A stretch of DNA of 64,000 bases, from the NCBI GenBank assembly GCA_013397435.1, contig VZRG01000732.1, forward strand, positions 196,799-260,798, in the 5' to 3' direction. Origin of the DNA: Erythrocercus mccallii. Lineage: Eukaryota; Chordata; Aves; Passeriformes; Dicruridae. The notes beneath the pieces are model-generated. The model was not told the DNA's origin, searched no databases, and saw only the letters and a program-made list of their open reading frames with translations. Position 1 is the stretch's first letter, and each line of letters starts with the position of its first letter. The position numbers and the translations under genes are program-made. Shown here in pieces: positions 38,701 to 53,700 of this stretch.

Positions 38701-41700
38701 TTTTTTGAGTAATTGTCTGCAAAATGGCAGGTTTAAAACGACAAAGCAATGTTTCTCTTAACTTCAGTCATGCAAGATGGGTCCAAATAAAGTAAAAGAG
38801 GTTTTTCCAGCTTTTAACTTCATAAAAATATGGTCACTATATGGCAAAATAGAAACAGAAGGGATGCAGGATGGCAGCATACTGGGATTTTGGACAAATT
38901 GAAGATACTAGAAGTTCTATAATGAAAGGAATTTAAAATAAGCAGCTTAAAACTGAAGAGTGTATGTGTCCCTCCTGTTACATTGTCTTATAAAAAACAG
39001 CTAGTTGTTGTTGACAGAAGTTATTTAGACACAACTAAATATATGAAGTATGAGCAAATAATGTAGATTTTTCCACAAGAAAAGCCTACTGTCATATGTC
39101 TGATTGTGTCTCTTCTTCCAAAACCAGACAGCTAGCAGGTCAGACAGGGCTGCTTTCCTTGTTCCTATTTCATTATCTGAATGGTCAGACTTCCTGTGAC
39201 CCCATGTAGAAAACATGCATTATATCATATACTCAATGTTTCCTTGATGTCTCTGGAAATAGAAGAATGTGATGAATTAGTGTCTTGCGAGGAGAGTACT
39301 TTGAATTTGCTATAGATGCGACAATCCATACCATATGCCTTCTACAAAAGATTTTCTTTTAAAAAAACCCCAATGAGTGTGCCCTTCTCCCCTTTTGTTT
39401 TGGGTACATGTGAAATAAGAAACTGGGCATCCTTTGATCTTTCCAGTTACACATTTGACTGTTTTATTTCCAGTGTAAAGAATAAGTATTCCTATCCCTG
39501 ATTTTCTCCCCATGTAAACTGCTGTAACTCTGGCACTAAAGCAGCTGAAGTCTGTAATTGTCTCTGCACACAGCCGTGGGAGCAGGGCAGGCAGACTCTG
39601 ACCATCCTCATGGGGTTTTGTGGTTTTGAATGCAGATCACCAGTGAATTGCTTCCTAAATCTTTCCTCTGCAGCTGTGCAGCCAAGGTACCTTAGGTCAG
39701 AGTTGAAATAAGCCACCCACCTACAGCCAGGTCCATTTGAGACCTGCAGTGCTAATGGCAGGAGTGGGCAGAGGGAGGGACAAAGGTCTCGATCTTGCTC
39801 TCTGGGTGGCCGGACAAAGGTTGGCTGCAAAGTCATTTTTTCAGTGCAGGAGTCCTGGAGTGTCAAGCCAAATTCTCTCCTGGGTATGCAGAGCCAGGGT
39901 CTGTCGTGTGCCTGAATGCTTGCTGCTCGCTGGACATACTCAGTGAACACTTTATGGAGTGTATTCTTCATCAGTTTACACATTGTGCTGCTTTGTCGTG
40001 CATCTGAAAATGAACTGCCAAAATATGAAATTTCTGTAGAGCTTTGTTTTATTGGTATGACAACTGGAAAGTGCTGATCTGACAGTTTTAACCCACAATG
40101 TCTCTGTTTACTGTGTACAATGAAGTATGCAGTGCTTATTGTTAATGTGAATGAAATTAGACAAGCCTTTAACAGGCTTCCACATGTATTCAGAATACTA
40201 TAGTTAAATTTTGCTCAAGGAATTGCATTTAATTATCCTCCCAAAATGAGAGTGATAGTTCCCTTCAGATGTGTCTTCAGAATGCTATAAATAGGTTTCA
40301 TCTGAAGCAGAGAGAATTAATCATTACCTTCAATAGAACTTTTTTCATCTGTGCAGTATTTTGATCTGAAGTCTTTAGCTTATTCCTTCAGGAAGGTTCT
40401 TGTATGGGATTCAGCTGGTGTGTTTCATGCTCAAGGCAGTAGCCTTACAAAAGAAAAGATACCTTCAAATAACAGTAAAGAGTCAAAAAGGCACACATTT
40501 TCTAAGTGAATCAGTGGCTGCTTTGAGGTGCTCATTTAACAAAATCTTTATTTTTGGTGCATGTTTCACATACATTATCACATGATTTTTTGAGTTTTTG
40601 CAAACAATGCCAGGTGTGCAGTGATAACATAGCCTTCTGTTTCAATATTGCATCAATTGGAAATTATTTGTAGGAAATATAGAAATAAAGATAATTTAAA
40701 GGCTGAATTAATTGCATGTTCTGGCATATATCTGAGGAACTGCTCTTGTTCTAGCATTGCTTATACTCTCTATTTGCCTTTGCACAGAATTTTCATCTGG
40801 CCTTTCCCAAAGTTCTATGGCTGCATAACACACACTTTAAGAAGAATAATAAACACTTATTGGAGAATTGTAGTTTTTTGCAGAAACCTTCCTTTTGTGA
40901 TTTGATTATAATAATTAGTAATGAATCTCTAATAAGATATCTTGTTGAAGTTCAGTAGCTGTATCCAGTCAGTCTTGCTTCTGAAAATTTATTCCAAATT
41001 CTCATTGGAGTGAATTGCAATCTATGATTGAATGAATTCCTATTGGAGCAGGAAAACCTGGTGACTGAAGGGACTACTGCAGGCCCTGGAGACATTTTCC
41101 CTCTGTGCTGCCCTTCCACCAGTGCTTGTCCTGATCCCCTTGAGGGCTGCCAAGAGCACAAAAGATGGGTGGCCAGCGATGCTGGCAAATGTCATGTGAT
41201 GAAAACAATTTGAAGTGGGATTCTGCAAGTGTGAGAGAATTCCCCATGGAAATGGAGTGTAATGTCTCGATATTTCTGATATTCTACTTCTGTATTAGCA
41301 GCCACACAGACAAACAAGGGCAAAGCAAAAGCTTGGGCAGAGTGCTCACCTTTGGGGTGGTGACACATGCCCTAACATAATAACAACTTAGTCATCTCTG
41401 CATTTTTTTAAATTAAACATTATATAGATAAATTAGAACAATAAATATGTTAATTTTATGTTTAAGTGTTCAGTACAAAAAGCAACACTTCCACAGCAAG
41501 GTTAAAGCACATTTGTGTTAAGATACTTGGCACTTCAAATTTTTCTGATGCCACATTTCTTTTGATTAAATGAAGTGGATTCTAAACTGCTTTGCTGGCA
41601 AAAGACCACATCTGTAGCAAGATTTTAAAAATAATTTGTATCCTACCAGCTGCTGGGCTTCTGGCTGATGGAAATCAAGACTGCATTTCCTTAGAAGTCA

Positions 41701-44700
41701 TGATACTGAGGGCTGTTTTGTTTTGGATAGTCTCTGCTGAAAACTACATTGCAGCTGGAAACTATACATTAAACTCCTGGCCTTTCACTTATGGAAGAAT
41801 AATGAATTTTTAATCTGGAGTAACTTCTCAGGGAGCTGGCTGCTGCATAACTCATGGCAAATATAGGCATTGCTAGAGCTATATGCTACTTCACTATGAG
41901 GAATCTGAATGTCAAGAGCCATTGCTGAGATGTTTCAAGAGCTCCTTCCTGGTTCATTCTTTTTCTGGAATTGTCTAAAGTGGCTGTTTGTGTCCTGGAT
42001 TATTACACATATTTCATGGATTATTAATGTAAGAACATCTTAGAAACAGTGTTCTAATACTACCATAGCATCTGCCTTTTCTCCATGGTTGTGCTCAAGA
42101 AAAAAGCCTTAATCCATCTTCACAGAAAAGATAAGAATTGTGAGGATTTTAAATTTTTAAGTGCATTGCTTAGTGTTGATGTTTTCAGGCCAGTAACCTT
42201 CTTGTATCCTAAGACTTTGTTTGACATGAAAAGATTTCAAAATACCATGTTTGTTCTACCTGCACAGTACTCGTCCACACCTATTCAGGGTCCTTACTGA
42301 ATTCCCTCTAGAAAAATTTAAACAGATAAATAAAAAAAATGCTTTATAAAAGCATTAGAATCTTTCTAAATTAACATTTTTCTAGGCAGATTGTTTTCTG
42401 GAATTCTTATTGCCAAGAGGATATTTTCTGTGTCAGCATTTAGCACTTGTTCACACATTAGAAACATAAAGATTTACAGATCTATGAAACAACTCACCCC
42501 TTGGTAACTATTTAAGGTCTATAAATAAGTAAATTTTAAATTAAGGAAGGACAACCTAAAAAACTCCAAGGAATTGACCTAACTCTTCAATGTATTTCAG
42601 TAGATAGCAGTGTCCAGGATTTTAAAAAAACCCACCTTCTCTTTTGAGCTATATAAAAATAAAGGGTGAATGTTATAGGTATGAGTCTCAGGTCCTTGGT
42701 CACATGTAAGTAATATGCTCTGTGCCACCTAGAGGCACGTTGGAATTGTTGCACAGCTCTGTTTGTAATTGCTGCTTTATGGCAAAAGAAAGGGAAACCA
42801 CTGTGATGTATTGTGAAATGCTGAGTGTTAGAGTTGTTCCCCATCTTCTGAAAACTCAGACCATTTTTAGTCTCTAGTGGTTTTCTTTTAGACTCATTAG
42901 AATCCAAGTACTAAACCTAATTTTTAAAAATGGTTCTGTGTATGTGGTTTTTGTTTCCATTATTGGAAGAAGTATGCATACTTTTAAGCTGTAATGATTT
43001 TCTCTTAATGAAGAAGGAAACTTGTTTTTCCTAGTGTTAGACCATGGGTTTGCTTAGATGTAGTAATAAAGTTTCCTCAGAAAAAGTGGCAATCTTGTTG
43101 ATTTCAAATGGTCAAAATTTAGTGAAATGTGAGAATTTATTCAAAAAGCAAAATCAAATGCTATCTTGGCAGGGGACTGAATGAGCAATGTGCTAACTAA
43201 AGGGTCAATTACCAATGCTTTATTTTATCCTACAAATGTAAGGATCATGTATCCTCTCTGGATATTTATGAAATTTAACTCATTACTGTATTGCATAAAG
43301 GTTAGCTACACCTTTTTTTTTTTTCCTTAAAATATACTCATTTCTTCTAAAGCAATCTAGCTGTAGCTGAATTTCTCTGACACAGAGGCCTCATCATGGT
43401 GTCCCAACTCAATGCCTACTGGCCAGGTGGTTCACAGTGATAATTTCACAGTTCACAGTGATTCCTTTTCTGTGCTTATTTACTTTTTCTTTACTAACAG
43501 CTTGACCTGCACTAGAGTCTATTTCACAAAGGCCTGTTCTGAATAATGCTCCGTGCTGGTGACCTTCAGCTGCTGCCAGCCAGACCTAGATTATCACCTG
43601 CTGATTTGGAGGCAAAAGGCTTTTCTTACCTTTTTCTTTATCTTGCAGTGATCTCGTCTTTAACGTGTGGCCATGGATTAAAGGGCTTCAGCTGCTCTCT
43701 AACCTTAGGAAAAAATAGTTGAATTCATAAGTTCAGAAGCTGGTGCTGGCTGCTTTGTGGTGACTTTTTGTGCCTCCAAACCAGTCCAATGGTTTAATTT
43801 CAAACATTGCTTAGCGGATAAAAAGTCTTATCCTAAGAGAAATTAAATCCATGCTGACATCTGCTAAATTGAGTTTAATGAAAGCTGCCTAAAATCTGTC
43901 ACTTATCCAAGTCCTTTCAAGGGAACATAATGGATTTTGACATTTTTTGGGATGGTAGAACAAATTTATTTCTTGTTTCTGTGACTCAGGTTTATTAAAT
44001 GAATGAACAGAATCAAAACAAGTGCATTGAAAACATTCCTACTCCGCACATCATTTGTCTGTATGATTTCTTTAGGGTTTTCCAGGAGATATTGGTGTAC
44101 CTGGATTAAATGGCCCTGAAGGTCCTAAGGTAAGATTGTATGAAAACCAATTAAAAACAACAGTAAATAAGGAAAGGGCTTTTTCTCTGAGGAAAGGGCT
44201 CTGAGAGACGGACACTGGCATTATGAGAAGATAATCTTACTGTCAGAATGCAGGTACTTTGCCTCAGGTATTTATATGAGGAAGTTACTCAAATGTTTAA
44301 TGCTGTCCACGCAGTTCTGAGAGTAATTACTGTATCAAGTGGAAGCATGTAATGGCAAAATAAGTGTGAGAAAATGCTGCGCAACTAGAAAGTAGCATAT
44401 ATTTCACCTGTATTTAAATAAAATGCATGTAAAATTTTTGCAGATCTTTGTACTGGTCAGGTTCCACTCGTACTAAAAATTGTTTTCAACATTTTTTAAA
44501 ATAAATAGTGGTTGAGGATATGGAAAATGTGTAGAATTCACATGCCTGATTAAATTAAGGATAAAATAATAGATATAACTATAAATGATAAAATTTATCT
44601 ATGAAGCTGTGCCAGAATAATTTAACTTCTGCTCTTTAGTAGACTAAGATTTTAAACCCAGTTTAGGTGATAATACACATGGATAGAGTTTTCAATGAAG

Positions 44701-47700
44701 CTTTGAATAAAAGCAAATATAGGGATTTTTTGTTGAATTGGAAATGGCAGAGATTAATACAAAAAGTGCAGGTGGCTCAGAAATTAACCCAGAGGAAAAT
44801 AAGTGAATAATATCTAAAGATTGACTACTTGTTGAAAGGCAAGTACCAATGAAGTTCCTCACTCATCAGCCTTGGGACTATTCTTACATTGTATTTTCTG
44901 TGGTAAATAGGCACAAGTATGGCAGAATGAAATCTGTATATGAAACAAATTTGAGCATCTTTAGCTTATTTAAAAACTGCACTTCTTGCTAATTAATTCC
45001 ACTTCAGTTATTTCAGATTGAATCATGCAAGGAGTAAAACAATAAATCCTATTACAATCTTAGACCAAAAACATTGCCAGCTCTCTCAGAAATAAAAGCA
45101 CAATAATGCAGTTAAAAATTTAGTGAAATTGTAGAACACATGAGGCAAGGTGTCTCATTAATGCCACTGCTCAAAGCATTAGAAGGCTTTATCTCTGTAG
45201 TACATTACTAGGCATTTTTATTCCAGAAGGACTCAATCAGATGAGGCTAGAGGCAGAAATAATACTTGAATGGCTTTTTTCTGAGAGACAGTTTATTAGA
45301 CCAAAATGAAGACTTTTTTGACCTTTAAGTAAACAGAGGGCAGAAACTGGTGAGGCAAAAGAACTGTGCAAGACCAAAAATACCATTTGTCCAAGAACAA
45401 ATCATACAGCTTATCTATGAATAAACAGACATGAAAATTGCAATATTTTCTATCAGCAGAATTGTGAAATTCTGTAGCAGACTACGCAAGAAAACATAGG
45501 ATGGGGAGCAGTAAATATTTTAAAGATATGGTCTTATTTGTATCTGGAAGATTGTAACAATACCTCCATGCCAAAGGTTCTTAAATTCTTAATTTACAAT
45601 TCTTAAAAAGCCTCTCATATAATTCAGCTGCTGAAGCCATAGCCAATATTTTCTGTATTTCTTCTTTTTCAACTGTGTCAAGAGCCTTTTACAAAAATAG
45701 ACATGAATTGACTAGGAAGGCTTGAGAGCTAGTTATCTGAGGGGGCAAACTGAGAAGTTAAAATGTGTTTCTAGAGGGCGTCCACCTTCAGTTCTGATTT
45801 ATTGCTTTGCTAACTTGTTTATATGCATTTATGCATAACGTTAGCAGCCCTATGTGAATGAGTTTGTCCAACCACTGCAGTGGCAGTTGTTCTCATGTTT
45901 CTGAGTTACCAGAGTGTTTACAAAAAAAACCCCTGTGGTGATGAAAGACTCTGTCTAGGGTCTAGGAAAAATATCAGAAGAGCAATACAACAATTCTTGA
46001 GCTGCAGTTGAGATTTAATTGTCCAAGGTTATACATGAATGACGTAACAGATCTAATCCCTGCTGCTCAGTTTCTTCAGTGGGATCGTATTGTTGCACAG
46101 TATATCCAAGGAGTTTCTGTTAGATTTCTGTTGATGTTAATACATCTGTTGCTGATTTGTTGCCTTTTCACAGATTCTAGAGAAAAAAAAATTGCTGAGA
46201 GGTAGACTACAAAGCTTGAGACTCCATGTTCCTTTGATACAGAAATTACACAGCTGAACCAGATTCAGTGCTCTCCAGCACATTTGGTACTAGAGACAAA
46301 AAGCTTAGACAGCCTGCCCTACTCAGGGAGAACTGATGGCTTACATTTAAAAAGAAGGATTACCAAAGTGGAAAAACTCTTATATGGCTCCCAATACTGA
46401 GGGAGAAGATCTGCATAGCTTTGGAAATATTTGGTTTTTGGGATTCCCAGCTGCCTTGAGTTGACTGCAGTTCTAAAATTTTCCTCCAGCTTTTATTTTT
46501 AGAAAACTGTTCTCACTGTGCTGCTATTTCCCTCATGTTTTTGTTTATGCTTCCTCAGAAGCAATACCCACTTTAAAAGCCAAGAAAGCAGGGTAAGCTT
46601 TATTTTTTACCAGTTGGTGTGGGATAAATTCAACTTCTTGGAAGTTTAAGCTCTATTGAGTGTCATCAGCTGTCTCTAAATGCCAGGAGAAGTTCTGGAT
46701 TGTAATTTTTCCCAAAATCAGTGAAATAATCAGCAAATCTGATCTCTCTAAATCAATGTTCAAAGATTTATTATGTAATTTGGTCTATGGAATATTACTC
46801 AGCTTGGAAACAATATTTTAGAAGGTGTTTGATCTTGATCCACCACTTATTAAAAAAAATAACAAAACACACATTTTTTTAAAAAGAGAATAAGAATGTT
46901 TTTAAGAAGTTCTGAAATAACTTTGTTTGTTCCCTGTGTTATTCTTTGCAAGTATTTATGCTCTCTAACCAAGAAAAGTAAGAGGAAAAGATGGTCAGAA
47001 TATGCTGACTACCACTGTAGATTTTCCAGCAGTGTGTGTTGTACCATGGAAGAAGCTAAGAGCTTCCTTCCCCTGTTAACTTATGTTTGTTTTTATAACA
47101 CATTTTAATAAAGTGATTATTAGGAGTTTCACCTCTTCTGGAAGGGTTGGTCAACTAGGAAGTTAAATTTGTGAAATACAGGATACCCCATTTGCTGACT
47201 CCCCTTTTTTTCCAGACACTTTGGCACATATGTAATGACTACCTTCATTTTCTGTTTTTGCCTGAAACCCCAAGGAGAAGATGGAAATGTCATTTGGTAT
47301 TAATATTGAGTTTACAGTCCATAACTTTTTTCTGGATCAGTTAAGTGCAGGGGGTGTGTACAGTAGCAGTGCTGCTGCCATTTCCACTGTGCAGTTACAT
47401 TGCACTGAAATCTTTATCTCCTAATGGGCATTGCTGTTAGAATAAAACAACAGTTATGCCAATGACAACATGTCATTATTAACCATATAAGAATATTTCT
47501 TATGTAGTGCTGCTGAAAGCCCTGCCATCACTTCTGTGGTGGTATGTCAACCAGCACTCCACCCCAGTCCTTCCCAGACTGGTGGGCTCTTCAATGAAAT
47601 TCACTACCTTGAGGTGGCCTGTTCCATTTTTCTCTTCCATTTTACTTTTCCTGCTGAGTAAGTTGTTACTGGACCAATGCCTGGACCAGTGTCTAGACTT

Positions 47701-50700
47701 CAACTTCATTAGTGTGCAGTTAATAAGGCTTACACTTTTCTACCATTGCTTTCTTCAGAGGATAATCATATCTCTTCTAAAGGGTAGTTTCTTTGTTCTT
47801 GTTGCTTTATCTGATATTGTTAAGCTTAGGTTTCCCAGAACATTAATATGTTTACGCTTTGGTTTTTGTACTATGCCAGGTCAAGTGCTTTTCCCAATTA
47901 TCCCATTGTAATTGGGATGCCCAAGGTTTTTGATACACCACTAGCTGCAAAGTCTTTTTAGCAAAGTTTTGAAAATGTTGGTGTGAGCAGTCATGAAAAC
48001 TACAAGCTGGCAGAGGTTAAGGTGCTTTATCTCTGGGTAGCTGATTATAATCCTAATAGAAAAGTAAGGGCTGAAAATCACAAGTAGTTTTGGACAAGCT
48101 TGTGGTTTAAACTCACTCTGTAGTTTCTTTCCATTACACTGTTGTCAACACGTTATTCTAAGGGCTACCCTAATACAAGATCTGCACATTGATGATGCTT
48201 TAATCTTAATATGGTAGTGTGATTTACTTCTTCAAAAAGAGAAAAATTGTTCTATCGTGTTCAAATATTTTATTTCATTCTCACAACATAAAAAGAACAA
48301 TGCTTCAGCTAAGTCTATGTACAAGTTTTTATGATCTTGGTTTTCTGCATCTTTGCCTGGCTTTCTATGGGAAATACTATGAACAGTGGTAAGAGATTAG
48401 GTCTGCTACCTCAGTTTTGGGTTTTAATCCAGGTTTGTAAGAGGAGAGAAACTAGACTAACATGGTTGTCAGCTGATGTAAGTTCTCACTGTGCTTGTTT
48501 GGATGTTTAGGGAGCTCTGGGTGACCGAGGGCCTCCAGGGCCACAAGGCCCCAAAGGAGTTGAGGTAAGATGAAAAAAATTACCCAATTAAGATATTATG
48601 TTTCAAAGTTGTGAGGGGTTAAGGGAGTTAGGCAACAATGGTTAGGTGTGTATGGTGTTGCCACACAAAATTTGAAGTTTATGTTTTGGAAAGTCTTTTA
48701 AAAAGTTTTTGACAGCCTTATGGGGCTGTGCATCCATTATGTAGTTTATTTTCATTTCAGTGGAATTCCAGATAATATATGTCCAGAGATGGATGTGGTT
48801 ATTTTAGTTAAACTGGGGAGATAGGAGTGAAGGGGGTTAGCAGTATGGAAATAGAAAGCATATACCAATTTAATTAAAGTGTCCTATATACTCTTAAGTA
48901 AACACTCAAGTAAAAGGGGAGAAAGGCATTTCTTCATCTTAAAGATTCATCAAGTATTCTTAATTATTAATTAAAAAATAAAAGTTTGTCTTGTATGCTA
49001 AAAATAATTAACAAAAATAATTTAGTTGATGATTTTGAAGATAGACCTCTAGACTTCTAAGTAGCTAAATGATGGGCTTCTATGACAGATATTGAGTGAG
49101 TGAAAGCTAACAATGGCAAAGTGGTCTGTTTCCAGGTGTTTCTATCAGACTTCGACTCAGACAAACACATATGAAACTTAGGATGATATAATAAGTACCA
49201 ACAGTTATCTGCAGACTTTCTTTTTTAAAATTAGACATGTCATCAAGATAATTGAAGTCCTGATTTCTTTTAGGGAGAAGTAGGACCAGCTGGACCTATT
49301 GGAGGAGTCGGCCCAAGAGTAAGTATAACTAATTTTGTTAGGGCAGGCTATTTTTCAGTAGAATTACTGAATTGAAAGTTTACTGTGAGAAGTGACTGGG
49401 ATAAAATGGCATCTCTTGAATGAATGTGTGTTTTTCCTCAGAACATGCTCAAAGCAGAGCTGGGAGGGGAAATGATTTTCCATACAAACAGTTAGAAGGG
49501 AAATCACTGCTATAGTGCACAAAATATAGTGCTCCTTTGAGACAGCTGAAAGCGCCATGCACTTTCTAGGGACTGAACCAGCTGATATATCAAAATGTTT
49601 CAAATGGGGAAGAACCTACTCAGCTCACAGGGAGAATTATGAAGGACGTAAGCTTTAAGAAATCTACCAGAAACCTGGCAGATAGTTACTGAAAACAATA
49701 AAGCTAGAACATTACAATGCTGTCTATGCTGACATATTTTAATAGATAGAAGTTTAAAACTATCATCCATTTTTTTGTTAGTTATAAAAATATACTATTG
49801 TCTAAGAGTATTTCAGTGAACTTGAAGCTCATTTTTAGAAAATTTCTATGCTAAAATGAATACTAGTGGATGCTAGGGATTACAGGAGTGTCTGTCTCTA
49901 AGTTTATTGAATGCAATGTTATCTTCTGCCTTTACGTGATTTGATTATGTGTGGTAATCACTGACTTGGCTTTCATTCTGGATGATTTCCCATTTTTTGC
50001 ATGAATTTGCATGAGTCTTTTCCACTGTTTTCTGCTTTTAAAATAAGTATATGCCTATGTCGTTTTTCTTGTTCAGTAGCTGGTCAAAGCTGGAAATTTG
50101 CTTTCTGTTAAAAAATATATTGAAATATTTATTTGTCACATAGATTAGGTGTTAAGACAAACAAACCCATACCAAAACAAAACAAAAAAAAAGGCAAAAA
50201 ACCAAACACAGAACCCTCCCACAAAAATCTTTGTTTTTCAGCTGAGGAAAACATGCAAAAATTAAGCAGAATTTGAAAATTCTCTGTAACTTAGTTCAAT
50301 ATTGAGTTTAATCTGTCTGAGCTTCTACCAAGAGCCTCATGAAAATTTTTATTTGGCTGCATCATCCTTTGAATCTCCTCCTTGGGCAGGGCTTCATGAC
50401 AGCAACTCCCATGTTGTGCTGTGGCAATTGGAAAAGAAGATGCTGTAGTGGGTGACTCATGGGCAGTGAGACACCTACCTTCACATCCTCCACATCACCA
50501 GGCATGCACAGGTCACCATCAGCTGGTGTCAGACTGACCCAAGAGGAAAAATTTTTGTGTAACCTAGCAAACTGAAATATTTTTAATCTATTTTGGGTCA
50601 ATTTGACCTAAATTATTTAGGTTTTTATTTTTCTCAGTGGGAAATGTGCACACCATTGGCATGTCTTACAGCTCTCTGGTTTCTCTCTCACAATAAGTTG

Positions 50701-53700
50701 TTGAGAGCAGAGTATGTGCATCTGAAGTGAGCTCCAGCATTGCTGTCTCTAGACATTTTTAGTAGTTTGCTGGCTAACATCTCCTCCTGAAATGAGAGAT
50801 AGGGGAAAAGGGAATTTTGCTTGATGGGCAGCTCTGCCTTGTTTTTCTTCCTTGTCCAGGGGCCCACAGGCTCTTGCCTGGATTCTATGGCTTCTCTTGA
50901 CTCCAGCTGTTTGACAGCTCCAGGCGAACCTGTTTGTTCTGCCGCTCTGCACTCTGCTCCCATCTCTGCTTGTCCTTGGTGCCTGGCTCCCACGGCACAC
51001 ACACTGTGTGATTGTGGCAGTGAGAGAGTCACAACCCTGACTTAAATCTCACATAGTGTAGCAGGGCTGAGTCAATAAGCTGCTGAACACATCTGTCTTT
51101 TTAAATTATGCTTCCTTGACTACAATTTGATGTTCATTTGATTTACATAGCCTTTGCTTCCATTTTCCATGAAAGGAGTTTTAAAAAGTGCATGTTACAT
51201 CTGAAAGTAGACACTATCACCATTGTGTTGTGACTGCACTAATTAAATAGCCATGGGGGCAAAGGAGGTCCCTGAGAGGGACCTGAAGAAGTGGACTGGC
51301 CATGCATGGCCCCAAGGCACTATCAGCTGTCAGCTCTGTCTTTAGCTGACAGATGTGTTCAACTTGTTTTGCAGCCCCCAGGAGTGGGAATTCTTCATTC
51401 TCCTCATCAATCTGCTTCAGTTGTTTGCCTGGTTTACAGACCTTTTTCCTAATATCTAGCTGATCTATCTGAAAGTCTTGCCTGAGTTTTTCTCACTACA
51501 ACCTTGCTTCCTGCCCCACAGATTTGATTTGTGGGCATGGTTAAATGGGTTGGTCCTCTTTTCAGCCACTGTTACCTTAATTTTCTGGGGCTTGTCTGAA
51601 GTAGGTAAAGTGTCCTTGTGGGTGATATATTGTAAACCTGTCATTATTCTTATGAAACAATAATGGATCAGGTTTCTAGTGGTTCTGGAATCCTCATCTC
51701 TTTTACAATTTCAGGTCAAAATATCCAAACCCTATTTCAGGTTTAGGCATGTGGCAAGCTGGCAGCCATAAAATTTCACCTCATTTTTCTCCCTTTTCCC
51801 TCCCCTGCTGCCATCAAAATAGATCTGCTGGAACAGAAGTGAATATGAACCTGCACAGGGGTTCTCAGTTCCAGCTCTAAAAGAATTCCCACATGTCTAA
51901 AGCAACTGGAGACAAAACTGAGGATGTTTCCCTGCTAACTCAGGATATATCTCAGTTCCAAAGATCTCAGTCTGTTTAAAGTTTGGAGGAGGTGTTTGAG
52001 CTGAATCTGGTCACATCATTTGATGTTTCATTCATTCCTTTCCAAACCTTTCTACCCATCCTATTCCAAAGTCAAATACTCACATTCTCTTAAATTAATC
52101 CTTCTACATTAAAAAAAAAAAAGCTGATTTTTTTGGTGCTTTCTTGTTTGTTCTGTGGAAATACAGGAGTTGCCATACTAAAGATGTGACTGTGTTTGTT
52201 CAGTTTCCTCCCACTTAACCCTCTCTCTCAAAGACTGTCCAGATATTAACACTGTAACTTTCAGTGTAGCTCAGCTCAGTCAATGCAAGCATTGGTGCCT
52301 TTTTTTTTTCCTTTTTTTTTTTTTAAATCTTCATTGCTGGAGAAGAAAAGGGATTTAAAAGAGTGGAGATTGTTTTAAAATTACCAGAAAGTAAAAATAA
52401 ACTGTTGCAAGTTGATTCCTTTGTGAGCTACATGTGTTAAACAGAAGCTGGAATTTACTGAAATTTATATAGTCATAAGATGAGCAATTTCTCCTGATCA
52501 TAGTGGAAAATGTTCTCAAATCTGCCCCACACCCCAGTGCAGTATTTTCTGGAAGTGCCTTCCTGTGGGCTGAAGGCATGTGAGAAGCTTTCAGAGGGAT
52601 TGAAATAGAGTGGTAGTGAGAGATATTTATATTAATATATACACACCTGTACTTACTGGTTGTGAGGTGAAAGGAAGCACAGTTGGTTGCTGTTTCCTGA
52701 AAGAGGAGTGTAGAACTTTCAGTCACTATTTTAGGAAACAGATGTTTCCTTTGGGATTACCCTGCCCTGGAAGAGTAATTTTCTCAGAGGTTTGCAAGCA
52801 GAAAAGCAACCACCCCTAGTTTAACCTTCTGTCAGTGGCTTTTCCTCCATGTGTAAATGTATTGTATTTCTGTTTAAAGCCAAATCCATGTGTTTCAGAT
52901 TGCTTTACCAGTTAAATCCACTTGTTCCATTTTCTGATCAACTTCCATCTGTTCTATGTTCTTTGCAGCTAGTACATAGCTGAGGGATGACAGCCAAGAA
53001 ACCTTTACAAGCTGTAACTCAGTTCAGTTCTCATAAGACTTAAAATTATCTAGGTGGTTAATAGGGGCCACTAGTTTTCTGTTGATGAATTTCACTTAAA
53101 ACATTTTTATGTTACAGTCTTGCTGTATAGAAAGACCTTAAGCTTCTTTACAACGAAGTAGTTAAACAGCATGTAGTGACCTGCAGAAGCCTATCACTGG
53201 TTCTTTGTTAAGCCTTGTGGAAAGACATGGCTTGCTTTATCTGGTTCTCTCAGAACTTCTCTTTGTGGTCTTTTCCCCCTGCCTTCCTGACTGTACGATA
53301 TCTTAGTCCATTGGCAAAACCAAAAGTATGTTCCTAAAGTGATTTTATTTGTTGGAACTTGTTGGACAAAATTAAATCACTCAGATAGGCAGAGAGAATG
53401 AGAGTGATAGAAAGAGATTGATATGAGAAGTCATGGGACCTGCTAAGACAATATAATTTTGAGCCATATAGAAAATTTCTCAGATGTCCAGAAACTAACA
53501 CACATGTTGTGCTCTGAAAGACAGGCACAGAGCAGCTGAAGCAAAAGAGCCAAATGAAAAAATGTTGTCTCTTTTTATTATCAGTTGCTTTAGTTGCTCT
53601 TTTCTCAGGACAGCTTATGTGGAATGGAATTATGGACTCTGGCAATTCCAATTCTTCAGTCTGCTGGAACAGCCACTGAGAATTTCTTTTTAAGCACAAA

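Noticed and set aside
39492..39983. 163-codon open frame on the minus strand
   Set aside because: No recognisable domain, overlaps open frames on the other strand, and lies inside a GC-richer intron patch where stops are rarer.
50860..50934. Exon-like start: a pyrimidine tract and AG followed by GPTGSC in frame
   Set aside because: Only two Gly triplets appear, then the repeat stops. No 45- or 54-bp Gly-X-Y unit with a donor follows, and the exon-size series leaves no gap between the exons at 49274-49318 and 54695-54748.
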